A stretch of 64,000 nucleotides of DNA from Sclerodactyla briareus (taxonomy: Eukaryota > Echinodermata > Holothuroidea > Dendrochirotida > Sclerodactylidae): positions 1-64,000 of the forward strand of contig JAODTK010001144.1 in the NCBI GenBank assembly GCA_026419785.1. Direction: 5' to 3'. Below, piece by piece: positions 49,395 through 61,090 of the stretch (positions are counted from its first letter, which is position 1; every line of letters starts with the position of its first letter). The notes beneath the pieces are model-generated. The model saw nothing but the letters and a program-made list of their open reading frames with translations. It did no database searches and was not told the DNA's origin. Position numbers and translations under genes: made by a program.

Positions 49395-49850
49395 CTAGGT
49401 AAGACCAAGGGAATCAATTAGATCCTTCACCATGGCGTGTATACACCAAAAAGCATGGGAAGATTCGAGTAGTGTTCGATTGCTAGCTTTAGTACCAAAT
49501 CAAAAGGAATCTCAATGAATAATGTCTGTTTACAGAGCCAAAAAAAAAAATAATTTGGTTAGAGTCCTATGTAGTTTCAGGAAGAAGAATGTTACCTTGT
49601 GGAATATTGAGCAGTGTTTTTTTGCAAGTTCGAGGTGCCCCCATAGCAAAACGATTATTAATATTCATTGGTGGGAGGGTTGGAACATTGCATGCGAATG
49701 CAGAGCCAACCGTATGAATGGCATGTTTTTGTCGGATTTCCGAATATGGGAATCGTCTGGGAACATTTCATCTTGGTATTGGTTGACAAGATTCTAGGAA
49801 TTATGGAGACGATGCAATAACCCGATGCATCATGAAAAGACGTCAGAAAA
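49395..49850 (+). pseudogene. BEL/Pao-type retrotransposon reverse transcriptase fragment
   Basis: The segment carries the early RT blocks of LTR retrotransposons of the BEL/Pao type. It begins with PWRVYTKKHGKIRVVFDC (about 49430-49483), then LNE, then LVRVLCSFRKKNV with WNIEQCFF (about 49556-49623), then HWWEGWN (about 49666-49686) and ANRMNGMF (about 49706-49729). The order fits the usual 'RVVFDCSA ... L-x-G-V-L-x-RFR ... DIE-x-MF ... WW-x-x-x ... YRM' pattern of the family. The catalytic residues of the later palm motif are not seen; the frame is broken. No LTRs are evident. An intact element would reverse transcribe its RNA inside a particle; this copy is a remnant. Confidence 0.75.
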
Positions 49851-50234
49851 TTCGTCGGCCAAGGTCAAGTCATGTTGCCCTAATGATGTAGTGCGGGCTA
49901 CTGCTGTGTTGCCATACCTCGTATTCAAGCGATTGTGGATTACAGTGCAGACCACCAATATGGGATGTTATGTCACGGTAAAAATAATGATAAACTGTAG
50001 AACTCTAACTGTTATTCTTGTCCAAGGTAAACTATCGAGAGGTGGTACATTACTAGAGTACAGTTTGATTTGAATATTCTCTCGCGCATATATAATAGTT
50101 GATGCCAGAAAAATATGACAGTACAATGGATTGCATGGTCAGTCTACGCTAGCTCCACATAGAGCAAATAACGGAATTTTCTCTGTCTTGTATACAAATC
50201 CCGAATATTTCAGCCACTTGTATCTAGGCGTACC

Positions 50235-50445
50235 TCTAACCTACACTTGTAGGAGAACGTCTCCTGCCCCGCTATGTTACCTTCCGCCCTCCAAACGGTT
50301 TGGTGATCGTGTGTTCCCCGTGGCTATTGCTTGGCGTGGGACCGCGCTCTATCTGGCCGATGAAGGCCAGCACTGTTTCCCTCTTTAAAACCGTCTTGAA
50401 GACAGTCCATTCAGAGGAGCATTTGGATGATTCATCAACCTGCTA
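50235..50445 (+). pseudogene. LINE ORF2 C-terminal end fragment
   Basis: Read in changing frames, the segment gives KRFGDRVFPVAIAWRG, then a stretch ending FPL and, after a shift, FKTVLKTVHSEEHL. This matches the usual end of CR1/RTE-like LINE proteins ('FG-x-R-x-FSVA-x-x-x-WN-x-LP ... FK-x-x-LKT-x-LF'). It has lost the N-terminal part. It ends about 65 bases before the start of duplicated copy B, next to a CATA repeat. Confidence 0.65.
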
Positions 50446-50448
50446 ATA

Positions 50449-50470
50449 ACATAAACATACATACATACAT
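50449..50470. repeat. CATA microsatellite
   Basis: A short (CATA)n array directly after the LINE end. It could be the remains of the element tail. Confidence 0.8.
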
Positions 50471-51729
50471 TTGAAATAACATAGGAGTGACAACAAAATA
50501 CGCAGTGAATCTGTATTCGAACTCTGCATTTATGAATGAAAAACCACTTCTTGGTCTGGTAATGAATATACAAAAATTGGTCATTGTGCAATTGACACTG
50601 GTTATGGGGATGTGGTCCGTGAGATATTTCCTAATAAACATAAGGCTGTCTTCACTGATAATTTTGAATTTGTTAGGGCAGACCCTTTTGATGTTTAAGA
50701 GTGACACTTTTTTGTGTTTTGATATTAGTGGCCGTATTGCTCTGCATCGTAGGGGCGTTCGTATTCTTTAATTTTTTTCACCTTGTTAAAGAGGTTTACT
50801 ATATTTTCTTCAGTTCTCGATGTTTACAGTACCTATGTGATCAAGTTTTCTCTGCAGGCATAGATTAAACTGTCACAGAAATTCCCTCATTACATGTGGC
50901 ACCGGATCTGATTTCACTATTTTTCACTAGTGTTGAATCTTTTACATTACCACGTTGCACATGCAATGGCAGTCTCATACCTGCCATGATCCTTCTAATT
51001 GTTTGAGATCAGTTACCCACAAGACTTGAAAAAAAGGTTTATAGAATAGGACCATCACTATATAATATTGAAATTAGTTCTGTATTACTCATGTAACTGG
51101 TTGTGTTGTGAATTGTTGACCTTTTCCAATGTTCTCAGATCCAGTGTTCCATGTACTTGCAAGTCTGTAGTGCACTTGGATGACAGAACAGGCCCAATAC
51201 TAGCCCACTCTGTGGTTTTCGACTTGTTTTCCTTTTAGCCCTAACATGACCAAATTCACAAATCCCCGCCTGGTTTCATGGGCACCATGTAAGCCATGTG
51301 TTGTTATAGCTGAAGGTCCTCACAAAGCCATCAATTGTTTGCGAAAATGAAACGTCCCATCAGTATAATTGATAGGCAGTCAGAAATATTTATCCAGGCA
51401 ACAGTGTCTTCCGATTTTGTCCAATGTTCTGATGCGAACCATTTTGTGTCTGTCCGGCTTAAGGAGTAACTGAATGGATGAAGTTTATACATGTCTTATA
51501 CACTTTGTAATTTGCAAGGCGCTATCACAGGCATGTATTATGTATATTTATGTATTTATGTAGGAGAGTTGGAATATATTCTGATTTCCTTTAGCCTTGT
51601 GCAGACATGCCACAACCCTCACAAAATATACATATAGCAATTAGATACCCTTGACCGGATAAAAAAAAAAAAATCCCTCTACAATATAATTAATGTCTTT
51701 TCCAGGGTCAAAACCGCATTCAAGGAAAC

Positions 51730-52010
51730 CTGTAACAGGTTCATGGAATTTTATCAATGGAGAAAGTCAGGCCTGGAGAAGTTTTGACATTCAGTGAATT
51801 GGTTGAGTCATGTAAAAAGTCATTTGGAATTTTCATACATGGTGTTGTCACTTTCTCATAGCTGTTTCTGTTGTTGCTTTGGCGCTTTTGTTGGATGTAT
51901 CAGTTGAGAATTCTGTGCGCGATGTCATAGAAAGGTAGGAAATCCTTGTATTTGGTCAGGAACAGCCATGGAAAAATTGATTAAGAACAACAAACAGATC
52001 TGCAGAACCC
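51730..52010 (+). repeat. Degenerate GTCATGGAA-type repeat, copy B
   Basis: The counterpart of 42170-42430, with more decay of the words. Confidence 0.45.
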
Positions 52011-54847
52011 TGCTTTTCAAATTGTTTCTTTTTTTTCCCATAGTGGAAGAGGCCATCACACACTGAAGAAAAGCCATGCGTTGAGAATTGGAAATGAATG
52101 GTGGACCTGGTGTTGAAGTTTCTCTTTGCTAAGAGGTTTCTTTGCAACTAAACTTTGATACTACTGACAGTGGGCTATCATTAGAATGAAAATATCATGA
52201 AAATAACAGGAATCATGTACTAACACCAAACGAGTTAGTGTTAGTGCACATTCAACATAAGACCTACAATTTAAGACTCGTGAGCCACCGCCAGCTTGCT
52301 GACTATGACATGTTTCAAACTTCTGGCCTTGAATTACTTTCCTACTTCAGACATAGTGAGGTTTGAAGTCTAAAACTGGAACAAACTTTGTTTGCTGCTG
52401 TTAGACAGTCCACTGTAACATATGCTAATGTATAATCTGTAACCCTGGGCCTGCTATTAGCAATGTCGGTTCATGTCTGATTCTTGATGACTCACAAGTG
52501 ATCACTCTTCCCTAAATGATTGGTCACAAGAGACATTACTCGTGGTGCTTCATTTCGTTTCACACTTGAACCATTATTGATATAGCAAGCTTGCCTACTA
52601 TTAGAAAATAATGGGAAAAGCTTGTCTACTATTGGGGTCCATTTCCTCCAGGATTTTGTAAGTCATTCTGCATAATGAGTGCCTGAGGGGGGTATCTGTG
52701 CCACGAATTCTATTACCCTTCCCTTCGCAATGACTCACCCCCTGTCCCGGGGTGTAAGGAGATCTCATCAATAGACTATTCATACTGTTAACATAACTGC
52801 TATTAACACCCTTACAGACCACAAGAACCACTGCGCTCATTCTTTCCTGCATGTGGCCTGACCTGGTTCTGCCGGGGTTCATGTGACTGCGGCCTTCTGT
52901 TAGCAGCGCAAGTCACTGTCACCACATTCTATACACTGGAGACCATCAGTGGGGTTGTGATTGTTCATTGCCAGAGCTCTGTGACACCTGTGTAAACCAT
53001 TGAAAGCTGTGATGAACAGGCCCTTCATTGTATGTCAAACCAGGAGTCTGTTGCTTGACACTGGGCGATAACATTTGTACCATTGGCCCTGTCGGCATCA
53101 GGGGGCACCATGCATGCACAATGATCGGGGTCCCTGGAGCCTTTGATCTTTTTTTGTAGTTTAGATGAACTTTTTATTCGTCCACACTATGTCCCATTGC
53201 TTGTCATTCGACGGCTCTGCTTCAAACACCATCAGATGCCGTATCGGACTAAAACTGCCAGCAAACTTCGTTGCTCTAAACCAATTTTTTTTACCCCCTT
53301 CTTACCGACTCTCCGTTATGTCAAGGGGTGTAATACCCCCGACATTCCCTGAATTGACCCCCTGACCATCATCCTCTGTCTTCTGGGTCTAACATCATCA
53401 AACTCATAATAATGTGACGGAGAGGATGTCCTCAATTATCCCAGTTACCAGTATATTTTATTCCACGCCTACCCTTCCAAAACCATGCGCTAACCACCTC
53501 CCTCTCTGCTATATGCCTCTCCAGCCAGACCCGTATTTTCAAATCATTCAGATTCTCTACTGCACTATCTTGACCAAGAGGCTGCCTAGGTCTGTTTGGG
53601 TATTTAGATGATAGCCTCTATCATCCTGGGTGACAGAAAGTCCTCTAATGTATCAACAAAAATCTGTAGCAAAAATTAATTTGCCATATTTTTGTTGAAT
53701 TTAGGCCCAAATTCAATTCGTAGGTTTGTATTACACCCTTCCCCCTTGGCTCCAGGCCCTTCACCAGTACTCCTACATGTATGTATAGGAAAAATTTTAT
53801 TTGCTAGTTATGTATCTCTTTGTAACTAGAAATGTAATATGGTAATATTAGGGGGAGGTATAAAAATTACTCCAACCCCAAAAAGATTGGGACATGCAAC
53901 AACGCGCTGGGAGAAACTGCAGAACTCTCGTGGAAAAAGGTAATAGTGATATTCCTAGCACGGTGAACAAGGTACAAAAGTATCTAATTGCCCCCAAATT
54001 TAAAAAGAAAAAAACACCTTAAGAAAGTTTCCTCACTACCATTTTCCAGAGCTGCCGAACAATGACCAGTGAAGAGCGACTGCCTGTTTTACCCAGGGTG
54101 TCAGAGTTTACAGTCTTGTTCTCCCTCTGGCTGTATACCGATTTGTGTCTTGACTTTCCGATTCACATTTGTGGTCGGGTCAAAGTTCATCGGTCCCCGA
54201 TGAGATACCAATACCTCTTTATTACCTACAGCTCGATCCCATTAATGCCCATGTGATGTAGTCTTGTTAGTGTGTCTAGAGTATGCACCCTCCAGCTAGA
54301 AATAACATTTGCCATGTGTCTGAGCCCTTCATACGAAATGGCAAGTACCTTGGGCTGACAAAGTCCAGCCACTTCTTTGGGGAGTATCAACAAATGGTCT
54401 ACGAGGGGGGGGGGAGGGGGCGACTTGCACTGGCCCTGCTGATGACCTGTGTCCAGTAAGACTGCAGTTCATTGTGTGCAGTGGACAGTGATATCTTTGT
54501 ACTGTATCTGTATATATCCCTTATGCACGTTGTCAGTTGAACCCATTCCCCCCCCCATTACTGGGCAGTTTGCTACAAGGGATGTGCAACACATTATGTC
54601 ATCCCCCACTGTGCCTGGGAATGACAGGCCTTCATGCGGGCTTTGCGTAGTACCGTGGGAACTTGCCAAATACGTGCCCACTAGCTCTCCATTAACTCAT
54701 GTCTGAATGAATTGTGTATTGTGAGTGTTATGGAAGTGGGCTGCCACGTGCAGGAATCACAACACAATTACAAATTGCCTTAAACCCCTTCCGCCATTTT
54801 TAATTTGAGGCCTGTTTGAGTTTGAGACACTCGGAACCCCGATCCCC

Positions 54848-54925
54848 AGCAGCAAACTAGAAAGCATGCATTTTCAGACTTATTGGTGACAGGAATGGGA
54901 TGGGCTATTAACTAATGCTTATCCT
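54848..54925 (+). other. Copy-B-specific block in the duplicated segment
   Basis: About 76 bases between the shared anchors differ wholly from the ~170 bases of copy A at 45283-45450. It looks like an indel or replacement that happened in one copy after duplication or that separates two haplotypes. Confidence 0.6.
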
Positions 54926-56858
54926 TACTGTCATTGGTTATAGACTTGGTTAAAAATCCACTCAAACAACCCCCTTCCCTCCCTCCCTCTAAGCCACTGC
55001 CAATGAGGACTGTGCATCTAGATAACATAAAGATGCTGTTGTCACCACGCCATGGACTGATTGTACGCAGCAGTGATTTCTAAATTGCAAGAATTCGCAG
55101 CACGGCTGCAGACTTAGTAACATCAAACACCACAATGTTCAGAAAATCTGATGGCCTAAATGAACATAAGATACAAGAATTATTTCAATTCCAGTTTCAT
55201 AATATTTGGCTTGAAGTTCACTGTGAAATGATTCCATGGTAGGCTTGAGGATGGCCTTTATTCCAGACAAAAATTGTTTGATTGCACAAGATTTTAACAG
55301 TTGGTATTTGGCAGGGAGATCAGAAACCTTTGTGGTATCCAAATAAATATAGCATTCCAATGTGGTTGCTAGTGTGATCCCCTAGATGACTATGGCGCTG
55401 GCTGCCAGATCAACTAAAGTTCACTTTCAGTTACATCTGCCTTACTTATATTTATCGATGACAGCCCCTAATTCCATCATGCCTACTGGCGAATTTTAAT
55501 TTCCAAGTCGGAAATCCTCCTGTGTGGTAGACATGTAATTTTGGATAGCCAACCTACTGTTAATATGAGGATAACAACCTGTACTTGAGCTACATACACA
55601 TCGTCCAGTGTTGGATATTCCGCTCTGACGGACTTAGGATCATCTACTGTACATTCACACAGGGTTTATCTTAACCGTTCAGCTGATCGCTTGACTAGGA
55701 ATGTTTTTTTTGCCCTTCGCCCAATGTCCTTACGTATTTCATCCATCTGTGATGCATGTTATACTTGCATTTAGCAGCAATGTACTGAGCATTCCACCTC
55801 GGTAACCGTGGAAACAACATCAGGAAAACATGGGGGGTGGGTTGGGATATCCTCTGGAAAAGTGATTTGCAGCCCTTGAATTACATTAAGAAGGGCAGAA
55901 CAAAAAATGTGCCTCCTTGTTGTTTCCTGTTTTTTGAAAATATGAGAAAACCTATGCATTATGCTTCATGTTGTACCTCCATCGGGGCCACGGAGCCAGT
56001 ACGACAAAGCAACACCCACATGGCCGTCCTATCGAAATTTAAGTCAAGCAAATACTGATAAATAACTTTAGGTTCTTCCTTCAAAGCCTCTCACTTCCAT
56101 CACTATAGGCCACCACAGTGGTTAACTATATTCATTTGATTAACAACGATGTTTATTTCTCTCTGTCCACGTAAAAAATTGATGTTGATTGTGCAATCCG
56201 GCTTTTCCCTCTCCTTTCCCTAAATTCCAGCCACCAAAAAGTAAGTTCACACTCCCTATCAGGCAGTATTATAACAATATTAGGCAGTGAATTTTTTCAA
56301 TTGGTATATATTTATCCTCATGGCGGGAAAAATTGGGGAGACGGGAAGGCTCTTCCCAGGGAAATGTTAAGATCCCGCGGGAATCCTGACAGGAAAAAAA
56401 AAATAGCGATTATAACATATAAAAAAATACTCCACTGAAAATTCGCTCGGGGGACATTTGTCGGGAACTTGCTCTAGGAAAGAATTTATTGAAAAAAGAA
56501 CCGCAGTTTTGCCAAGATAATACTCTTTTAAACAACTGATTTTTGTAACCGACGCTATTGTTTAAACTCACCCACACCAACATCTAACGCATACATTGAC
56601 TGGCAGAACAGCGATAGTTTTCCCCCTGATCTTTTTATATTACGTAACACATAATGTCCATTGCATCAATCAACGCACACACACAACACCATCCGCATAT
56701 GCTAGTTCGTACAAGTTTATGGAAATTTCGTGGGAAACCTGTCGTAGCCCTGAATGTTTTGTTACAGTTGAGCGCTGTGTCAGAGGGTGTGCGTACCTTG
56801 TACCGGCTAGTGCATTGACAATTAAACATTACTCGAAGCGAAAGATAAAGACACAAAT

Positions 56859-57083
56859 TTGTCAGCAATGATGGCTCCGTTTCGTTCCAAACAGCAAATA
56901 AAATGTGGGCACTGTCAAGTATTGATGCGAAGGGATCGACGGCACAGCACACCTAAATTTCACCCTGGTCTCCGTAAAAGGAAGATGGGAAGCACAGCCA
57001 ATCTTCTTGATATGCGGGAACAGAATCGACAGAAATCAAGGAAGCGACACACTTCGGAACCAGCTAGTGGTAAAAGAGTATGA
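56859..57083 (+). CDS. Unrecognised basic open frame (74 codons)
   Basis: The product is strongly basic, with a CGHC pair of cysteines near the start and a KRHTSEPASG end. An acceptor-like AATTTGTCAG precedes the ATG and a GTAAAAG lies near the end (about 57068), so it could be an exon. It does not belong to the duplicated segment, which ends just upstream. It has no domain I know. It could be a linker exon of the RhoGEF gene, but this is a guess. Confidence 0.3.
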   Translation: MSAMMAPFRSKQQIKCGHCQVLMRRDRRHSTPKFHPGLRKRKMGSTANLLDMREQNRQKSRKRHTSEPASGKRV

Positions 57084-57204
57084 AGTGATGGTGGGGCCGG
57101 GTCATAGGCCCATGACCCCAAGCAAGCGGCAGAAAAAATTAGTCTGTTATATTGGGCATTTCTATTTTCCAACTTTAGCCAACAATGTCTAGGTGAAATT
57201 CATA

Positions 57205-58110
57205 CCCCCCCCCCCCTCCCCCCGGCAGGCTAATAGGAAGAATGAACATGGCCACGTTACGTTGTTTCGGCAAGAAAATGATAAATGATAATTGATTTAT
57301 ACTTACCTCTTCCGTTTCCAGTTCAACAATTGCACCAGAAGTAATCACTTATTACATACAATTAAACTGACCCCCATAGCATAATGAACGATCCAATGGG
57401 AGGGGCGTAGCTTATTGAGAAAGCATTGAAAAACACAATCTATTTCACTTACTCAACTAACCCCTAATTGCCCTTTGCACCCCACCCCCCGCGCCACTCT
57501 CAACTTTTTTAACAGTAGTCCGGGCTGGCAACCCCCTTATCGGCCCCTTCTTAGTTTGCCAGTTGAACGTTTTAGTTCATGAGCTCTTTGGCTAAGAATT
57601 TCATATCGTTTTCCATTGCCGAAAATCACCCACTGCTTTCAATCGACATTCAGACTCTGCTAGGAGGCATTTTTCCTTCCGACGTCGTCTATTCAGGATT
57701 GTTTAATCCTTAGCGGTTTGCGGATATATTGGTTTGGATTTTTCCCCGCTCGATCCCGTTTTGCGTACGGTCCATATTTAGCCTAGGCTGCTTGCATCCT
57801 ATCACAATAGGGCTTGCAATTGCTCCCCCGTAGCCAACACAACGCGGTTGTGTGGGCTCCTATTGCGTTCTTTTTCAGTAGGTCTGGATTGTTGTCCGGT
57901 GCTTTCCCCTAGCCGAGCCCCTCCCCTCCTCCCTCCCTCCCTTGGGTTTTTTTTTTCCCCTTCCATCCCTGTCCCTTTCTCCCGGGGGGGGTGTCTCTCC
58001 TCCGCGCTCGTCGCTAGGAATGTTACGCAAGACGGGTGAGGGCGGGGGAACTGGGGGATATTGTTTTGTTACCTTGGCTTAGGAGTCTAAGTAACTCGTC
58101 TAATCGTGAG
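57205..58110. other. Transition from AT-rich to GC-rich DNA, no gene recognised
   Basis: A 12-C run lies at 57205-57216. The stretch after 57470 becomes C/T-rich, with a poly-T run near 57947-57956. No coding motif or repeat unit is visible. Confidence 0.4.
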
Positions 58111-58114
58111 TTCT

Positions 58115-58605
58115 GAACACCCGGCCGATGTACTGTATTTTGTTATAGTCTTATACTGCAATACACTATGGTTCTGACATTTCGGCATATCATTCGGAAG
58201 TGTTCCTTCTTTGTGACATTGCTATTGTATACCGTTCGTTATCTCTCGGCTGTTGGTTTGTATTTTTTGTATATTCCTTATACGCAATACACTCGACTAT
58301 GACTTTTTCGCTTTATCCGTCGGAAGTGTTCCTATTGGGTGATATATTGTTACCATACCCGGCCGCTGATTTGTTTTTTTGTATATTCTTATACAGCAAT
58401 ACACTAGTATTATGACATATCGGCATAATCGGTCGAAATGACTTCCTATCTGTGATATAACTCTGGTATACCGTTCGTTATCGGCTGATGTTATGTTATT
58501 TTGTATAATCTATACTGCAATCACTCGTATTATGACATTCACATTTCATTTCGGGAGTGATTCCTATTTGTGTTTGTTATTGTATAAATCATTTTTCTGA
58601 GATGT
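58115..58605 (+). repeat. ~120-bp tandem repeat, four copies
   Basis: A unit with the words TATACTGCAATACACT, TATGACATTTCGGCAT, CGGAAGTGTTCCT and TGTATACCGTTCGTTATC recurs. The start word falls at about 58155, 58283, 58393 and 58514, giving spacings of about 110-128 bp. Copies differ by small indels. No open frame runs through them. Confidence 0.85.
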
Positions 58606-58959
58606 TATCTCCTTAAGTGATATTCCGTAGGCGGGACTTTCCCTCAGATACAGGAAAGTTGTCGGCTAAACCGACCTTCCGGCCATTATCGTACCTGTGA
58701 CAGAGGAACGCTGGGAGGCGCGCCTTGTCTACGAGACTACCTCCCGACTGTCAGGAAGACCCCTTGATATTGGCTGCGCTCGAAGAGAGGGACGTTCCGA
58801 GCTTGGCCCTTCCGGGCCCTGGGCAGGTTCTCGTTAGCACGTTTCACAGGCATAGAGTCCTGGTTCAGCATGACCCTAAAGCCGGCGGGGCGGGCTGAGG
58901 TGGCTCATCCGCACGTCGAGGAGGCCGGCTCTGCTGTCCTTCCTCCGCCGCCCCAACGT

Positions 58960-59470
58960 GGTGTCGTTACACTCAGACGGTCCGGAGGTCCCCGACAGGT
59001 GGGTCGTGGCCGACCCGCGGCGGTTCGGGTCCGAGGATGGCTCGTCTTTGCCTGTTTCCTGCCCGACTGGTAAGGTCTGCGCCGGCCCTGCCTGGTCCGA
59101 ACGGGTGGCGTTACACCCGGGCGGCCCGGGGGTCCCGACATGCAAGGTCGGGGCCGGCCCATCCACCGTTCCCGAACGGGGTGTCCGTTACACCTCGTGA
59201 CGGCCCGGGGGCCCCGACAGGAGCGGTCGGGGCCGGCCCGCCGGGTCCGCCGGGGTGGTTACAACCACCTCGTGACGGCCGCGGGGGTCCCGACAAGCTA
59301 GGTCGGGGGGCCGCCCCCGCCGGTCCTACGGGGTGGGGTTACAAACCTCTGTACGGCCCGGGGGTCCCTACAATAGGTCGGGGCCGGCCCAGCCCGCGCC
59401 GATCGGGGTGTGTTACACCTCGGGACGGCCCTTAGGTCCCGACACAGTGCGTTTCGGGACCCGGTCCCCG
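58960..59470 (+). repeat. ~75-bp GC-rich tandem repeat, about six to seven copies
   Basis: Marks at 58966, 59110, 59187, 59258, 59338 and 59412 (GTTAC) give spacings of about 71-80 bp, with one double step of 144. Units contain CGGCCCGGGGGTCCCGACA and GGTCGGGGCCGGCCC words, which form short imperfect palindromes. Open frames of up to 132 codons in several frames are by-products. The composition resembles the repeats of rDNA intergenic spacers, but this is inference. Confidence 0.85.
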
Positions 59471-59474
59471 CTGC

Positions 59475-61090
59475 CCGCGGATCCTGCGGTCCCGGTACGG
59501 CTCGGCATCAGACGCATTCGCCAGGGGACCGGGGATCCAGGGGACCAGGTGAGTCGATACCAAGCCCTACGGCAGCCTACATCGTCAACATCTCCCCCCG
59601 AAGGTCCTCGCTTGGATTCGGGATTCGGCTAGTCATAGAAGTTTACATTGGATTGCCAAGCCGCGAGCCCTGCGGGGTGATGTTTCAGACCAGTTTCGCC
59701 GTTGTTTCCAGACATTTTTTTAAGCGGCCGACGTTCCGGGCCCGTACGGCTTGAAAACGCTCCTTTGACCCTCCCTGCCTGCCTTTGAGGGAGTTTCCGG
59801 CCGCGGCGGCCCCTCGGAACTTCAGCTGTTTGGGTTTCCGGGCAAGAGGCGGAGGAAGACGACAAGAAACCTCCCGCACCGAGATCTCTCGCGGTCCCGG
59901 GGGTACGAGCAGTCCGTCCAAACATCCGAACGCCGGAGTCTTCTTGCAGCATTGCGACTCAAGTGGGGCAGTGTGTTCTACCCCACGAGCTGCGAGGTCT
60001 ATATTATCCCCGCCGTAGTCCTCGGTGTCGGATGGACGCAATCTTGTTATGTGCCGTTGACCCCGATCACCTAGGCGAGACTTAGCGCTGGCGTTCTTTT
60101 TTTTTTTTTTTCCAGGCGAGGGACGTTGTTAAGGTCCCGAATCGCCAGAGACTGTTCTCGGTCCTCTCCGAATAGTTTCTACCGTTCTGGACAGACTTTC
60201 GCTACCCTGTCGCTATACAAGTGACTCTATCCGCGTTCGTTGGTCCGGTGGCCCTCCTCTCCTGGCTATTCTGTCAGACTTTAGCGCGGGTGACTTAAGC
60301 CCACGGACCGCACAGGGCCTGGTGACCAGCCGTTCGTAGAGTTGCCTTCAGTCAGCCATCCACTGCGGGCCGGGGCCTCCTCGCGGCATCTTTCGAAGAA
60401 TGCGGCTATCGGGCCTGATAAATTAAGTCCCTTAAGGGAGCGATTGGCAGGAGTCTTCCACCACAGTCTACATCAGGACCGTATACAAGCCTCCCTCGCC
60501 TAGACAGGGGAGCCGCTCGGGTCAGCGCCGGGGTTTTGCTTCGGGCCGCCTCCAGGAGCGCCACCCCTGCCAGAGTCGGATCTCTTTAACGAGAAATCAC
60601 GGGCTCGCGGAGGCCACTGATGCTGGAAGACATACTAGTGTTTCGCCGGCAAAGGACTCCGATCTACCTGCCCCCCCCCCCCGGTCGGAGGGCCACCGGG
60701 CGGGTTGCAGGCTCCCTATCTTGCTACAGTACAGAGCCGTTGCCAGTCGAGGACCATGGGCCGTTATTCCGGTCAGGGTCGGACTTCCAAGCTACTGCTT
60801 CCGTGGAGAGACTTAGCAGTTGCTACCTTCCCTCGTGTTCTTACCAGCCCCCCTCTCGATCCCCCGTCCCGAGGCTCTAGATGGCTCGCCTACATAGACA
60901 TCTTACTGAAGATAGCGGGGGCTCACACAGGAACGGCCGGCATATGACTGCCGGAGTTTTGGCTGGCGGCACTCTCGCCTTGTTCGGCCTACTTGACCCT
61001 GTACCAGTCTCCTCCGCCGACGTCCCTCTTTCTCTGCTGAGTTTAGATCTTGTCGCTTCTTATTCTCGTGGACCCTAGTACTTCTTTGGG
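59475..61090. other. GC-rich stretch, no gene recognised
   Basis: It includes a poly-T run at about 60097-60112 and a 12-C run at 60671-60682. A frame at about 60312-60500 is open and reads a peptide with LPSVSHPLRAGASS, but has no recognised domain and no ATG. No 18S, 5.8S or 28S rRNA core sequence is visible. Promoter or terminator function is not shown. Confidence 0.4.

Larger units (their letters stand above)
50510..56815 (+). repeat. ~6.3-kb duplicated segment, copy B
   Basis: This is the second copy of the segment at 40975-47385, in the same orientation and offset by about 9.5 kb. It has more indels than copy A in several stretches and a different block at 54848-54925. No gene is recognised in it. 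The spacer with transposon fragments lies between the copies. Confidence 0.85.

Noticed and set aside
59037..59435. 132-codon + strand open frame
   Set aside because: It lies in the 75-bp GC-rich tandem array; such arrays are open in several frames by composition.
59629..60041. Overlapping 107- and 118-codon minus-strand open frames
   Set aside because: The region is GC-rich and open in three frames at once with no domain, so coding is unlikely.
60705..60947. Frame with a WLAYIDILLK stretch, first taken for a DIRS-type reverse transcriptase motif
   Set aside because: Only a short chance resemblance; no other RT block is found in order and the region is GC-rich with several open frames.
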